From the NCBI GenBank assembly GCA_014905825.1, contig JACGCN010000016.1, positions 496,001 through 560,000 of the forward strand: 64,000 nucleotides of DNA, written 5' to 3'. A program made the translations under genes and the position numbers. Positions within the stretch are counted from its first letter, which is position 1, and every line of letters begins with the position of its first letter. Of this stretch, positions 11,520-23,731 are shown one piece after another. The stretch is from Lyophyllum atratum. Its lineage: Eukaryota > Basidiomycota > Agaricomycetes > Agaricales > Lyophyllaceae. The notes under the pieces are model-generated. The model saw nothing but the letters and a program-made list of their open reading frames with translations. It was not told the DNA's origin and ran no database searches.

Positions 11520-12130
11520 ATGGCAAGCCGCTTCGTCCCATGTTCGGCTGACATTTACTCATACTCTGTTCTGCCTCCAGGGTGTCACAGTCGAGAAGAT
11601 CTCAGGCGGCGATGGTGTCACCTTCCCCAAGAAGGGCGGTGGGTGCATTTTTCTGCGCGATTTCGTGAATCGCAACTCAGATCGCCATCGATTCAGACAG
11701 GGTAAAGATTCACTACGTCGGCACACTCCTAGACGGCAGCACTTTTGACTCGAGTCGGGATCGGTGAGTCATCGCGCTGAATCTGTCCATCGTCAAGCTC
11801 ATCGTGTGCGATAATTTCAGTGGTTCGCCCTTTGAGACGGAGATCGGTGTTGGGAAGGTGATCAAGGGTTGGGATGAGGGTTTGTCTTGGTACTACATGA
11901 GGTGTGATGTGTTGGCTCATCGTCTTGATCAGGTGTTCCCCAATTATCCTTGGGCGAAAAGGCTATTCTTACCGCCACTCCCGATTATGTTCGTCGTCCG
12001 ACTTCTCTTTCCTATTCGATTCATCCTGACTTCATACGTTCGTTAGGCATATGGCGCTCGTGGATTCCCTCCCGTGATACCGCCAAACTCGACCCTCAAG
12101 TTTGAGGTTGAGCTGTTGAAGATCAACTAA
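11520..12130 (+). CDS. FPR1: FKBP12-type peptidyl-prolyl cis-trans isomerase
   Basis: Six exons (11520-11522, 11581-11638, 11697-11763, 11821-11879, 11933-11988, 12047-12130) sum to 327 nt, giving 108 residues, the normal FKBP12 length. The product starts [13 protein letters not shown]. Active-site residues of the family are visible: the Tyr of [10 protein letters not shown], the Asp of FDSSRDRG, the Trp of IKGWDEGVPQLS, the Tyr of [12 protein letters not shown], and the Phe in [15 protein letters not shown]12 isomerises Xaa-Pro bonds in the cytosol. In fungi it is the receptor through which FK506 and rapamycin inhibit calcineurin and TOR. The first exon is only the ATG, and its intron starts with GC, not GT (GCAAGC...CTCCAG). 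All other introns are GT-AG. Confidence 0.93.
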
Positions 12131-13038
12131 TCTGCATCCATTCGATTTCCATGCTGTATCCTACGTCCATTGGGCCTCTTCGTTTTTCTCCACCACTGTT
12201 CATTTGTGTTATATCAACCTGCAATACTGTATGATCTTGTACTCCCCACTCTGATATGAGGGCGCTGCGATTGGTCAGTCGCGATTCCGTTATGAGACTG
12301 ATAGGGTTATCTGATCGGCTATCCGATGTCGATGAGATACGATCGGCCAACCATAACGCGATCACCTGATGGATTTGCTTTCGCCTCCTTCAGAATCACA
12401 CTGCTAAAGCCAGTGGACTCTGGACACCGTCAGAAATGATGAACACGACTGGCACAGACGCGCCAGGTATGGAACGCGTACATAGATTATGAATTTAAAA
12501 TAATGTAAAAAGCAGCATGTGGTTACAGCTCATCGAGGCGGCAAGTCGTCGTTTTACTAATCATCGTTCAACCTCGTTCAACTGTAGTGCAGCTACTGAT
12601 AGGATAGATGTACTCTCCTATTGAGGGGCGTCTCAATCCCATAACGCGAACAAGGAGATCGTGAAGGCGCACAGAGTGTGATAGATGAACTGACTTCGCA
12701 AAATACAGCGTGGTCAAGTGAAGGGAGGAGATCAATGACGGCGTTACCAAGGGTCATTAGTACTTATAGCCTTAGAGCTGTTTCGCCAGATGCCTTCCGG
12801 ATAAAACAAATGTAAGTGAAGGCTCTGGACCGATGTACGAAGTAATGTACAGCACTAATCAGTGATGGTCCAAGGCAGGACTATACGCCTTCGTCCCGCT
12901 GCTTTCGGAAGATCTGTGAACAAAAATGCATTGGAATCAATTTCATACAAGCCTAGCGAATTTCCCAAACGACAACAAGAGTCTACCTAAACACGGATGC
13001 TGGACAACAAGGTGGAAATACAGAAAACAGGCCGAGTC
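12131..13038. other. Convergent intergenic region
   Basis: About 0.9 kb separates the convergent FKBP12 and caleosin genes. Short minus frames at 12123-12365 and 12568-12750 have no family features. It probably holds the two 3' UTRs. Confidence 0.5.
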
Positions 13039-14031
13039 TCAAGAAGTCTTCTTAGACCTTCCAGAGACCTCATAGAACAAGTTGCCCTGGGGAGAATTCG
13101 AGATCAGCGACTGACGTCTCGCAAAACCCACCATTAGCTTACGTCGTACACTCCACGGATGTCTTGTTTCTTCATCTTCCCATCCTGAGGCCAAAGAACA
13201 AGATATGTCGTAAGCCATTCAAATGCAGCAGTGGCCCACCCGAACTCGAGGGGCTTCAGTATAGGAGTGGTGGTCTATGATGCTAGGACTCACGGGGTCG
13301 AAGACATTTCTGTTGCCGTGGATCATGGAAAGGCCTTCGGAGAAAGTCAAGTGCGTATGCGGCTCCGCGGAGTACCTGTCAAACATATCGTTGAAGCGAT
13401 CCTCGTCGAAGGCGCCGGTCGTTGTGTAGCATTCGGAGTCGGAACCGTGTTTTGCCTGTCCAAAAACACGCATATACTGAGGTCCTAATTCAGGATACGC
13501 ATATAGTGAGCGGCTACACGAACCTTGTGCATGTTTTCGACTCTCAGGCGAAAGTAGGGATCGGGAAGGAGAGTGCCATAGGTGATCCAGCTAACCGAGA
13601 CGATAAAGAAGTGCGCAGAAGCGCAGTATCAGTCCGAGAGACGCACGAGAAGCTTGCGTGTATGAGCAGCACAGCGTAGAGAGAGAAAAGAACACCGAAT
13701 TTGAGATCTCTGAAGCCTTCATAGCTGTATGCGCGTGCCCATAAGCGGAGATAGAGGTCCTAGGGAAACTTAGAGAAACAAACGTGTCAGATGGCCATAT
13801 AATACCATCGCCATCCTGATCGAAGAAAGCAACATGAGATTTTAGAGCACCGTCGTCCTTGGCTTTGGCGTTGTCGCGTTTGCGAGACTGGGTCTGATAA
13901 TCGTTCGAGAAGCCATTCGACCCAGTCGTGTAGCCATTCGGCGGACCTGAGCGACCGTGCTTGGGAAGAGTCATGTATTTGATTCGATCTATGTGTGGTG
14001 GAATGTGGTAGACGGAAGAGAAATTGTTCAT
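13039..14031 (-). CDS. Caleosin family protein (peroxygenase-like, lipid-droplet associated)
   Basis: The spliced minus-strand product starts MNNFSSVYH at 14031 and stops with TGA at 13039-13041. An EF-hand-like loop reads FFDQDGDGIIWPSDT, continuing over an intron as YEGFRDLKFG. A hydrophobic segment follows (VLFSLYAVLLIHASF). Later come NMHKAKHGSDSE and the C-terminal FGWATAAFEWLTTYLVLWPQD with DIRGVYDGNLFYEVSG. These are the ordered hallmarks of caleosins: the calcium-binding loop, the membrane or lipid-droplet helix, and the His-containing KHGSD block linked to haem binding. Caleosins sit on lipid bodies or ER and some are peroxygenases acting on fatty-acid hydroperoxides. Introns have GT-AG borders, and the DTY-EGF junction uses donor GTTTGT with acceptor CAG. 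The start could be a later Met, because the N-terminus is poorly conserved in the family. Confidence 0.88.
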
Positions 14032-14226
14032 GGAGGTTGGCGAGACCCGTCGCGTTATAAGGCCAGCGAAGGGATGATGTCATCTAATCGCGTAGAGCAA
14101 TAGTCACAAACAACGCGTGCTATTTTTAGGTTCGTACCTTTCGAGGAGATGTGGTTGAGGAACTCGGTGAATACCTATGATATCTGGACAACATATCAAA
14201 ACATGATGGATGTTTCTAGATAGCAA

Positions 14227-14826
14227 TCAATATTTAGAAAACCCCCGGTGGTCGTCGGATGCGAATGCGAATCTAGAGCGTTGCAATCGGTAGAAAGTCC
14301 AATGATCGTCAGACCATATAGATTGCGTCATGTACGAGACTGGGGGCGGCGGGAAAACCATACGAGGGTAGCCATAGAGCCACGCGCCACCCCGACAGCT
14401 TCCAAGAAGACACTTGGACGATGACCTTTTCGCCAACTCTGCTGCTGCATATGAAATAAGCAGGTAGCGGGGAAAAGGTGTGAGGAAGCCAAGTCGATCG
14501 GTCCCCGAGGTTTCTCTTTCACCTAACCATTGCTGCGATCGGCGAGACGCCAGAACCTGATACATTCGACATGGATGCTGCGTGAGAAGAGTAAGTGATG
14601 CAGAGCACTTCAAGAACACTTCGTTTACTTGTGGACGACCGATGCAAACGAATGAGGTAAGTAATACGATCTCGAGGAAGGGCAATGTGAGGCAAGGGTT
14701 ATCCTGATGTCAGATGTACAGAGCACAACCCGACTGACTCACCCACAATGAGCAGCGCAGTCTCCTTGCCCCGTAGCGCGTCCGACGATTTCGCACCCTC
14801 GTGCCCACCTGCGCGTATCTCAGCAT
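14227..14826 (-). CDS. Uncertain two-exon hypothetical protein
   Basis: An Arg-rich first exon starting at ATG 14826 (MLRYAQVGTRVRNRRTRYG) can be joined by a 39-nt GTGAGT...ATCAG intron to a frame that stays open to TGA at 14227-14229. The second exon begins NPCLTLPFLEIVLLTSF. The combined product of about 185 residues has one hydrophobic stretch but resembles no family I know. The intron is short and the composition is ordinary, so this may be a chance frame between the caleosin and kinase genes. Confidence 0.2.
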
Positions 14827-15931
14827 GCTTGCGAGCGGAATTTGAGCTGCTGGATGGCTGAGAATGGTGCGCCGGCGGCGGATATATTAATTGCACATGG
14901 ATGGTGCGGGGATTTGTACCCGCTAGTGTACTATTGTCGGACCGCAAGGGCCTGAGTCTACACAGAAAGTCCCTGTCAGACTCGCGAAGAACGGAGCGAG
15001 GATGTGACTCATCGATATTCCAGAATTTGCTTCTTGCGACGAAAATCAAACATCGCGAATTTTTATTACGTTTGTCCATGCTATGACGAGTGGGAGATGA
15101 GGGGCACCGATGGACCACTGAGCGGTGGCTATGCGGCTCTAGAGCAGATATCCTCGATGGGGTGGCTCGTAAGATGCTCGTTTGCGTCTCTCGTTGCTCA
15201 GAAAGTTGCATGTCAAGAAACCCCTGAGTGGAGTATGTACGGTGCATGCATCATGGTTGCAATAGATAGCCTGTCAAGTCAGCTGGTTCCTGACAGCAGT
15301 GAGAATCGGGTTGAGATGTCAAACGGTTATAGCGCTCACTTTCTGGAAGCTGGGCATGAAAAATAGGAGGAACGGAGATCGACGGTAGACGTGTCCAATA
15401 GATGTGATGTCGGAGTGTAAGAGCATTAGCGAGGGTCTGAGATGAGAACCCTCAATAGACAAGAGGGCCCCTTGAAATGGCGTTTTTTGTTTCAATACGA
15501 CCGACGAGTTCATTTCTCTGGGATGTGTCGAAACCGAACTTTCGATCTGCGCAAAAAGCCACTCCGATCACGGGAAGCCAAAACTCCAGAAGTGTAGGAA
15601 GTGGAAATCTTGAAGCCGAGATGAAGGAGAGTCTGGAAACCTCGACCGGAAATGTCTGCTATGACATCAATGTACCTGGGATTACCGAAGCCATGTGCCC
15701 TATTTCAAGTAGAGACTATCTCCGTAGGACGCGTGTACTCAAAGAACGAAACCCTGTGGCACGCGATGAGATCGCTGTCACCGGATATTTTGCATACCGT
15801 TGGGAGAGTGGTGTTTGGCAGAGTGGTGTTGTCGGCGCTCATATGACTTTCATGAAGACGCCGAGGAACGATCTTAGTGCTCAAGGACACGCGCAAAGGA
15901 GTCCTCATATAACTTTACCTCGACATGTGGT
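14827..15931. other. Intergenic region
   Basis: About 1.1 kb between the uncertain small gene and the 3' end of the kinase gene. Several short frames occur on both strands (14901-15366 plus, 15477-15935 plus, 14699-15247 minus) without motifs or consistent splicing. Confidence 0.4.
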
Positions 15932-16763
15932 TTAGGGCAGAGTTATAGAGTGACTGATGCTCTGAATAACTCTCGTTGGCTCCATCATATTAGCGATAAT
16001 AAATCGGCCATCTAAAGAAAGCGTTTCAGTCATAGTTATGAAAGATATATGATGAAATTGCGTACTAGGCATGTCATTCTCTTCCGCTCTCCAGACAGCC
16101 TCTTTCGGATCCTTTGCAACGCCGGTCACAAGATGACGCTTTACGAGCCTCTGCTGAGCTTCGTCGATGTCAACATGAATGTACCACCGTTCATCGAGGA
16201 GAATTCCGGCTTCGTTCCAGGGTGAAATGGACAAGAACGGATAGAGTCCCTCGATGATGACGATGCGATCACAGGGGCCAATGGATACATCGTCGTATAC
16301 AGGATCTTTGAGTGCGTGATCGAAGGATGGTGCAGTAATGATCGGTGTTTCTGTGGTCAGAGGCTCCCGCAGCGAGGCTACAAAAGTGGCGTATCCTGGC
16401 CCATCAAATGTCCAGTGAATACCTCGTCTATCATGAGCGAGTTTGGGATCAGGGAATTCATCAAGCTGGGCACGACTGAGGTGCCATCCGTCCAGGCTAA
16501 CAAGACGTGCCCGAGCGTTAGCATCGCTAGCAGGTCCTGCCGCAGATGCCAGCAGCTCGTTCGTGTGAGAAGTTACCAGGAGTGCGAATGTCGATTTGCC
16601 AGAGGCTGGTATCCCTGAAATCCCGACAAGAAGCCGAGACGATGGCGGGATTCTGGTAAGAGCTTTACTTGAGCAGCAAAACAGTTTTTTCGATGGACGC
16701 TAGAGCATACGTTGCCATCTTGTTGACGAGGAAATGGGCCAGGTCCAGAGCCTCCTGATCCAT
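15932..16763 (-). CDS. P-loop small-molecule kinase, YFH7/uridine kinase-like
   Basis: Three exons give a protein of about 240 residues that starts at ATG 16763 (CACAATGG context) and ends at TAA 15932-15934. It has a Walker A loop GISGIPASGKST. Next comes LVSLDGWHLSRAQLDEFPDP with the Asp-Gly of the phosphoribulokinase/uridine kinase fold, followed by RRGIHWTFDGPGY. It also has IVIIEGLYPFL and a lid-like segment RLVKRHLVTGVAKD ending in ENDMPNGRFI. The order matches yeast YFH7 and related P-loop kinases. The true substrate of this group is not settled. Intron 1 is best read as 58 nt (GTATGC...TTACCAG, about 16658-16715), joining MAT to IPPSSRLLVG. Intron 2 lies before NGRF. It is transcribed divergently from the GH99-like gene across a 201-nt gap. 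Confidence 0.82.
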
Positions 16764-16964
16764 TGTGGTTGTGGTGTAAAGGCTTGTAAAGGTCCGTGCT
16801 TGGTGGCTGTCCATCTTTATCAAAACGTCAATCTCTGCCCTGGTTGGCAGCTTGGCCAACTTTATGGCCTGCGGCTTTTTGGCTGTGCATCTTTCATACC
16901 CTTTGTCTCTAACCACCACGTTCTCCAGCGATATTCGACCACCACAGCATAATCCGTGCACATA
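16764..16964. promoter_or_regulatory. Putative bidirectional promoter spacer
   Basis: Only 201 nt separate the start codons of the divergent kinase and GH99-like genes, so both 5' UTRs and core promoters must fit here or extend into each other. I see no clear TATA box. Confidence 0.5.
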
Positions 16965-19900
16965 ATGGCGAGCTATGATTCAAGCAAAGGGAAGGGGAAG
17001 ATTCTGAAGCGGTATGTCGCTTATTATGGTCATATGAACTGACGTTGAGTCTGCCATGCAGGGCAGATCCATCGACGATACAAGACAAGTTCATGGTGGG
17101 GTACCAAGGGTGGTAAGTACCGGGATTGGCATAGATGCGTCTGATGTCGCGTCCGAGGTCATCGTAGACTACTAATATTTTGCTCAATTTAGGTTCACTT
17201 GCGCCGGAGATGGTGAACCTGTAGGTCCAGGTGTGTTTAGCTGTGCTACCGCGCAGAATCAGACCACTGATTCTTCTCTACAGGCCATCACGGTTGGCTT
17301 CATTGGTTTGACGCTCCCATTCCTGATGGTGGGCACCCCAACACCGATCTATGGCCAGATGTATCGAGCTACTCTCCATCCGAACTGTTCCCTGCACCTG
17401 GGCTCAAGACTAAATCCGGCGAGCAAGTGTTCCTGTTCTCTTCGCGCCATCCCAAAACCGTTCAACGGTATGTATGTCCGGTTGGGAGTGCTGTATGAGA
17501 TCAAACTCACAGCCCTGCAGTCACTTTCACTGGATGGCGGAACACGGAGTTGATGGCGCTTTTCTTCAGCGTTTTGCTAGTCAATGTGACCTTGAAGCCG
17601 GGAATGAGGGGATGATACGGATACGCGATGAAGTAGGCGAACGCGTCAGGGAAGCTGCTGAGAAGGAAGGGAGGGTTTTTGCCATCATGTGAGTGATTCG
17701 TGTGATCGGATGTCATAGCCATTGCTCATCCCTGCTCAACAGGTACGACGTGTCTGGTGTACCACCAGACCGTATTCAGAGAGTTCTGGAACGCGACTGG
17801 GTTCATCTAATTCGCAACCAGGGTGTTCTTGACAGTCCCAATTATCTTAAGGAGCAAGGAAAGCCTGTCGTCGCGCTTTGGGGTATGTTTTATGTGATCG
17901 TGTCCTTCGTTTCGCTAAACATGTTTTAGGGTTCGGTTTCGAGAACGCAGGACATACGCCTGCACTTGTAAGAGCCATCACGAAGTATATCCGAAACGTC
18001 ACACCCGGAGGTGCCTACATCATGGCTGGCACTCCTGCTCATTGGCGCACTGCTCAGAACGACGCGGATCGGAACTCCGAGTTCCTTGACGTCTGGCTGA
18101 ATGACTTTGATGCCATTTCTCCTTGGACAATTGGACGGTACCGAAATGAGCAGGAGGCGGATGACTTTGCAGAGACGAAGATGAAAGGAGATGTAGAGTT
18201 AATCAAGAAACGCAACGAGGAAGGCCGGTGGAGGAAGATAGATTACATCCCTGTCATTCTGCCAGGAGGATCGGTGAGTTCGCCGTCACCTTCACTATAC
18301 CTCCGTCGCTAATCTGATAACTAGGGTTTCAATCTCTCACAAGGCAAATGGGGATTCAATGATATCAAGCGAAACGGAGGCCGATTCCTTTGGAAGCAAA
18401 TATCCAATGCAAAGCGCCAAGGGGTAAGGATTATCTATGGTGCGATGTGGGATGAGTAAGGATCTTTCATTCATCACCTGCTTCCGCGTTTCTTTTCTCA
18501 AGGGTCTTCCACAGGTATGATGAAGGCACTGCGTTCATGCCAGTTGTCGAAAAGAAGCGATTGCTCCCGGAATCAGATAAGCACCCTTTTATGGCACTAG
18601 ATGAAGATGGATACGATCTACCCTCTGATTGGTTAGTCCCGAGCTTCCCTTTGCACAATTCCAGCCATCGTACGTTGACTGACATCGCATCATGTTATCT
18701 CAGGTACATGAGAATTTGTGGTTTTGCAGCTGAGGGACTTCGGAGCGAACGGCGGATACACGAAACGTTTCCCTCCAAGGAGCTGCAGGATTACTGGGCG
18801 TCACGACCCAAGTATGAAGAGGTGAATCAGAAGTCTGGCGACTTCGTGTCAGGGGGATCTAAGGAAGACGAGGCGGGTGGAAGCGTTGGTGGTGGGGATG
18901 GACAGTCTTACCAAGACTGGTTGGCTGCGCAGAAGGAAGACAAGGACGAGCCTCCTCCTCCGGCATACTCGCTCGAGGCAGAGGACGTCCCACTGAGCCA
19001 ACCGCAGGCCGCTTTATCATCTTCGGCGACTGTTGCGACGGCTGTGTTGGCATCTTTACCACCCGCACCTGCTGCGGAACCTGCGCCGATTCCTGGTGCA
19101 GCTCACGCTTTATCTCCTCCAGCAACGAGCACCACCGTACCACAGCACACAGCTGCACAGAGCACTCCTCACCCAGGTCCTGTGCGCCAAGCGTCTGGTC
19201 CCCCACCGATCAACACAAGTTCGCGTCCTCAGCAACCATACAATCCTTCCCCCTCTGGTGCTACCGCCGTTGGCGGTTCGTCTGCGCCACCTCCGACAAA
19301 CGCAAGTTCATACCCTTCGCATGCGTACAACAATACCCCATCGCAAGCCTACGGTAACTCTGCGTCGGAATACCTTGCCGGGGGTACCGCCGCCCAAGGT
19401 TTTGCTTCTTCCTCTGCGAACGACTTCAGCCGACATGGCGTCGGATCTGGAGCCCCTGGTTCGGGACCTTCTTCCACATCGCCGACACCGCTCAGTCCTG
19501 CTAATCCTGCCGCAACACATGGAGGCCACCCGTCGCACGCCTACAACTATGCCTCGCCTCATACCTACGGTAATAGTGCGTCGGAATACCTCTCTGGGGT
19601 TGCCACCCAAGACCCTGTCTCTTCCCTTGCGAACGACTTCAACCGACATGGTATCAATGCTCCGGCCCCTGGCCCCGGAGGCACTAGTGCGATATCGCCG
19701 CCACCCCTTCATCCAGCTCATCCAGCAGCGGCGCAGGGAGGCTACCCACAGTCGTCGAACTCAAGGCCTCAATCGCGTCCACAATCCCGTCCCCAGTCAC
19801 AATCAGGATATTCTCAATCTAATTCCCCGACCTCAGGGTCTTATGCGCCAACTCAGACTCCAGCACCTCAGGGTGGCGGGTCATACAGTCAAGCACAATG

Positions 19901-21091
19901 GCCACCCCCAGAATGGGGTCTTGGTAGCAGCAGTCAGACACCACCGCCTGCACAGCAGCCTTCCTATCCCGGAGGCGCTAATCTATCGAGGCCTCAGACG
20001 TTCACAGCTTCTTCACATGTCTCGTCTTCTCTACGTCCACACGCGTCGCTGAGTGCTCGGCCTCCGGCCTCGAGCGGCAGTGCCGCCCCGGGCCAGCCGG
20101 GAGGACCGCCATCACATTCACCTTACGGGTCCTCGCCGTCGACGTATACGCCCGGTGGTGCACCTCCCTTCCATGGACCAGGACCGTCCTCCTATACACC
20201 ACCACATGCGTCAGGTACCTCGATGTTCCCATCGGGTCCTAGCGGCGGGGCTCCTTATCCACCTAGTCCCCAAGCATCTTCATACCCAGGACAAAATACA
20301 CCCTACGGTGGATACAGCGCGCCTGCTCCACATGGTCAAGGGTATATAGGCGCTCCTCATATCTCACCGCCTCATAGCCCACCAGCGGGAGGACCTTCGT
20401 TCCCCGGGGGATCATATTACCCAGGCCAAACGCCCTCTCATGGTTTCCCTGCAGTTCACGGTTCTTCCTATCCCGGACAGTCTTCCTATGGTAGCGTCCC
20501 GCTACCTGCGGCCTCCCAGCCGCCTTACGGTGCCCCACATGGCGGTGCAAGCGACGGGCCTCCTCAGGGAGGCGGATTCCATTTCCCCCAGGCCCCGGCT
20601 GGAGATAACTACTTCGGGGTCCCGCAACACCAGTCGACGGGCTACGCCCCAGGATACATCGGACAGGAAAGCTCCGGCAGCCCTTATGGTACCTCCCCAC
20701 CTCATGGCTCAATGCCGCCCTCCTCGAGTTGGTATCCTGGAAGCTCAGGCTCTCCGGGTCCTCCCATGCCCCCTCGTGAGTCTCTCAAAATACATTCAAC
20801 CCTTCCTCGTGCTCTGATGCATTTATCGACGCTCATCTATTTATAGAACACCCGTCGTACTCGCCCTATTCTACCCCTTCAAGCTCAGGGCCCATGTTTC
20901 CGACTGCGCCTACAGGGATGTTAGGGAGTGCGCTCGACGCTGTTGATAAGGTGGCGGGGAAGAGGACAAGGATCCAGCTTGAGTCCGTTGCACAGTGTGA
21001 GTTGTCTGCGTTCCATGTCGTTTCTGGACGCTGACGGGTGCTTTAATTCATGGCAGCGGGCACGAAGCTGTTTAATAAGTTCAGCAGGTAG
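16965..21091 (+). CDS. GH99-like domain protein with long Pro/Ser-rich C-terminal tail
   Basis: Ten or so exons start at ATG 16965 (MASYDSSKGKGKILKR) and end at TAG 21089-21091, giving about 1,170 residues. Roughly the first 420 residues form a globular domain with KFMVGYQGWFTCAGDGEPVG, HHGWLHWFDAPIPDGG, NTDLWPDVSSYSP, FLFSSRHPKTVQRHFHWM and EHGVDGAFLQRF. Later come GFGFENAGHTP and IIYGAMWDEYDEGTAF. This layout matches fungal proteins with a GH99/GH71-like (endo-mannosidase-fold) domain, often labelled xylosidase/arabinosidase. The substrate is unproven. There is no signal peptide, so secretion is unlikely. The tail from about 18900 onward is Pro, Ser, Gly, Tyr and Gln rich and contains a tandem duplication. 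It ends with a conserved-looking helix, ALDAVDKVAGKRTRIQLESV followed by GTKLFNKFSR. The last two introns lie at about 20775-20846 and 21000-21057. Confidence 0.8.
19311..19742 (+). repeat. Tandem duplication of about 70 codons inside the GH99-like protein tail
   Basis: Two adjacent blocks encode the same order of motifs. These are PSHAYN, then YGNSASEYL, then ANDF(S/N)RHG, then a Gly/Pro/Ser run, then PA(N/H)PAA followed by GG. The first spans about 19311-19530 and the second about 19531-19742. They have diverged in both DNA and protein, so the duplication is not recent. Confidence 0.75.
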
Positions 21092-22169
21092 AGGATTGTT
21101 TTTGATCATCGATTACAGGGACGATAGCACGCCCGCGTCGGATATAGGCTGTTTCATTGATGGAAAAACAAGATGAAGTTGTGCTCTCGGGCATTGAGAC
21201 TATTTCTGTTCTAATTGTGTTGTATGTGGTACGGATGTAGTGGTGTCTATGTCATGCTCGTTAATGTGAGATCGCTAGAGTGATTTAGGGGGCTTGAACA
21301 TGCTCTGTGCTCGGATTTAATATGTGATCTGCGTCCATATCACGCAGTAAAGTTTAACCCCTCCCCGCCCCTTACATTCGACATGTAGGGTGGTCCTTCA
21401 TGAGCGAGACGGAGTCTGAACGTTCGCGGGAGACATCCTACCTACCTTACCGAAATCTCGATCTCCGAATCGGTGAAGCTAAAATCCCCCTTGTGCTCAG
21501 TATGCCTCAAAAGTGACGCAACCTCGCACATGCAATTCCCTTCATGGGTTGATATCGGGCTTGAGCGCAACCATGAGGTAAAAAGAAGCGGTCCTAGGGG
21601 AATCATCGACATGTGTGCTTAGACACCGGTTTGATCGACAAGTGGGTCGCGACCAGTCGTCCTGTCGTTTTCTTTCCGCCTGAAACAACGGTTTGGACAT
21701 CTCTGAAGCCCGAAACCAGCCGAAGGGGAACATCAACATGTGTTGGAACATGAGGACGACTGCGCGCTCAGCTATGAGAAGGTTTGCACCTCTATCAGAA
21801 AAATCAGCGAAGATCTAGGGGTTCTGAGAAGGGGACACTGATTTGGAACAGGCGCTCAGGTTGGAGGCGAAGCTGAAAGTAGGGTCGCCGTACCAGGAAA
21901 GGGTGTGCAGGATTCTGCAGGAAGCCCGTTTGGATCAATATAGATGAAGGTAATAAGGTTTTTTTGGTTGAGAAGCTTGAAACGCGCCGTAGAATTGCAG
22001 CTCCGCGTACGTAAACGGTCCGGCAAGGTATCGAGGATCGTGGCAGGTGGCCAGACTTTCAGAATTCCCACCTGGTCCACAAGGGGAGACGTCTGCAGAC
22101 GTATTAGCTTCAGCGAATATATAACTGCTGGGAGGCAGGTCCACTCAGCCGCCTTTCCAATCACCAGCG
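21092..22169. other. Intergenic region
   Basis: About 1.1 kb between two tandem plus-strand genes. Frames on the minus strand (21542-21751, 21856-22164) show no family signature. It probably contains the promoter of the zinc-finger gene. Confidence 0.45.
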
Positions 22170-23731
22170 ATGCAGATGCAGTACTGCCCTCCGCCCTTTC
22201 ACCATCAGGACCTCTATCATACCCAGGCTGCGTACCTTAGGCAGGGGACGCCCCATGGCTATTTGTCGACAAACGGGCTGGATCTCTCGGGCTTCTCCAG
22301 AGGATCATCGCTCTCGTATCCACATCAAGAGTATCGTCACTTTGACCGCGGAGGAGACCAAGCCAGGCTCCCCGAGTCCTCGTCCAGCCTATCCAGCACC
22401 AGTTTGTGCGCCACCGGAATGGGTATCACCGGGAACCCGGTCTTGAGCAACGATTTTTTTCAGCCCGAGGGAATAGCGGATTTCCCGCAGGAGCAGCAGC
22501 AGTGGCGATGGACACCTGCCTCCGAGCCTGTCCACGGACTTCCCATTGCGCCTGTGCCTCGCGCACCTCCTGCGCAGATGCTCCAGCATGGGTATTCGAC
22601 GATTAAAAGCAGCAGGATAAATTATGCGAATGAAGCACCGGTCGTCCTTTCACCTGCTGCCCAACTCCCCACACCCGCATCTATGGCTGTTTTGCTCCAT
22701 CCCAACTCGCACCCTGAGAGGAACCCACCGCAGATTCCGTATCAGTCGCCGCCTGTGAACCCTCACAACGCTCAGATCCAGACGCCGCCTGCCATACAGC
22801 CAGATCCTGTTCGACAGGTCCATCCAGTCGAGCCGGAGACATTGGTAGCATATCCTGTTGATATCCTTTCGCGGGAGAAGAAACACGGCTGCACGATGTG
22901 CCACAAGCGGTGAGCCAATCTGCTGGGCGTCGTCTGTCTTTCTGTCAGGATGGCTGATTGAACTTGTGTAGATTCGATCGACCTAGCACACTTAGAAAAG
23001 TTAGTCCGTTTTACTCGATTTGATCTGGCGGAAAAACTTACCATGCGATCGTAGCATTTGCTCGTACACACCGGAGAGAAAGGTGAGCCTTGATCGATGC
23101 ACATGAGGCGATCATAGGTTGACATATCTGATGAATAGCGTTTGTTTGCGACACATGCGGTCGACGATTCGGAGTCGCATCCAACCTGAACAGACATGTC
23201 AGGCGATGCATCCTCAAGCCTGTGAACGCGGCCCACGCCGCCGGCAGCGAGCCATCCAATGCGGCCGCCGGTATCCCCTCCGATTCGCGTGGACGCGATC
23301 CATCTCCATCCACCTCCAACACTCTGTCTTCTGGTTCTTCAGATTACGCAGGCTCCCCAGGTCATCCGTCACAATTGGCCACACGTCCCACACGCCAACC
23401 CAAGTCTCCGAACGCCCCAAAGCGTCGTCGTCGCGCACCTTCGCCGTCGTGCTGGATCCCCCCATCTCTCCTCCACTTCAACCTCTCGTCATCTGAATCC
23501 AAGCGATCGACACCGGTGCCGCTGCCACCCGTGCGCCGCAATATGCCAAAGGAGGAAAGAGATTCGTGGGACGAGAACGTGGCGTCGTCGCCGTACCATC
23601 CTCGGGGATGGAAGAACCTGCTCCCTGGCCCTGGGTTGGGACTCGGACTTGGCCTTGGTGGGAAGGACGTGATGAATTTGAATCTTGGAGGAAACGGCGG
23701 GTTTATGCTCGGGAGGGTGCTTGTGTTCTGA
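22170..23731 (+). CDS. C2H2 zinc-finger transcription factor
   Basis: Four exons start at ATG 22170 (MQMQYCPPPFHH) and stop at 23731. About 245 residues of Pro/Gln/Ser-rich sequence precede two C2H2 fingers. The first is C-x2-C in HGCTMCHKRFDRPSTLRKH ending LLVH, and the TGEKAF linker leads to the second, VCDTCGRRFGVASNLNRHV with a final Cys (HVRRC), an H-x3-C variant. Introns interrupt finger 1 after CHKR and again after STLRK. The C-terminal part has basic KRRRRAPSPS, a likely nuclear signal, and a Gly-Leu repeat (GLGLGLGLGG). The architecture is that of a sequence-specific nuclear DNA-binding regulator. The regulated genes are unknown. The 5' end could have an additional exon upstream. Confidence 0.83.

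Noticed and set aside
16665..16680. A 16-nt intron (GTAAAG...ACCAG) in the kinase gene
   Set aside because: It keeps frame, but 16 nt is far below fungal intron size. A 58-nt intron using donor GTATGC and the same acceptor also keeps frame and gives a better N-terminus.
19033..20052. 339-codon plus frame rich in Arg, Leu and Pro
   Set aside because: It is the +1 shadow of the Pro/Ser-rich tail of the GH99-like gene and lacks its own domain.
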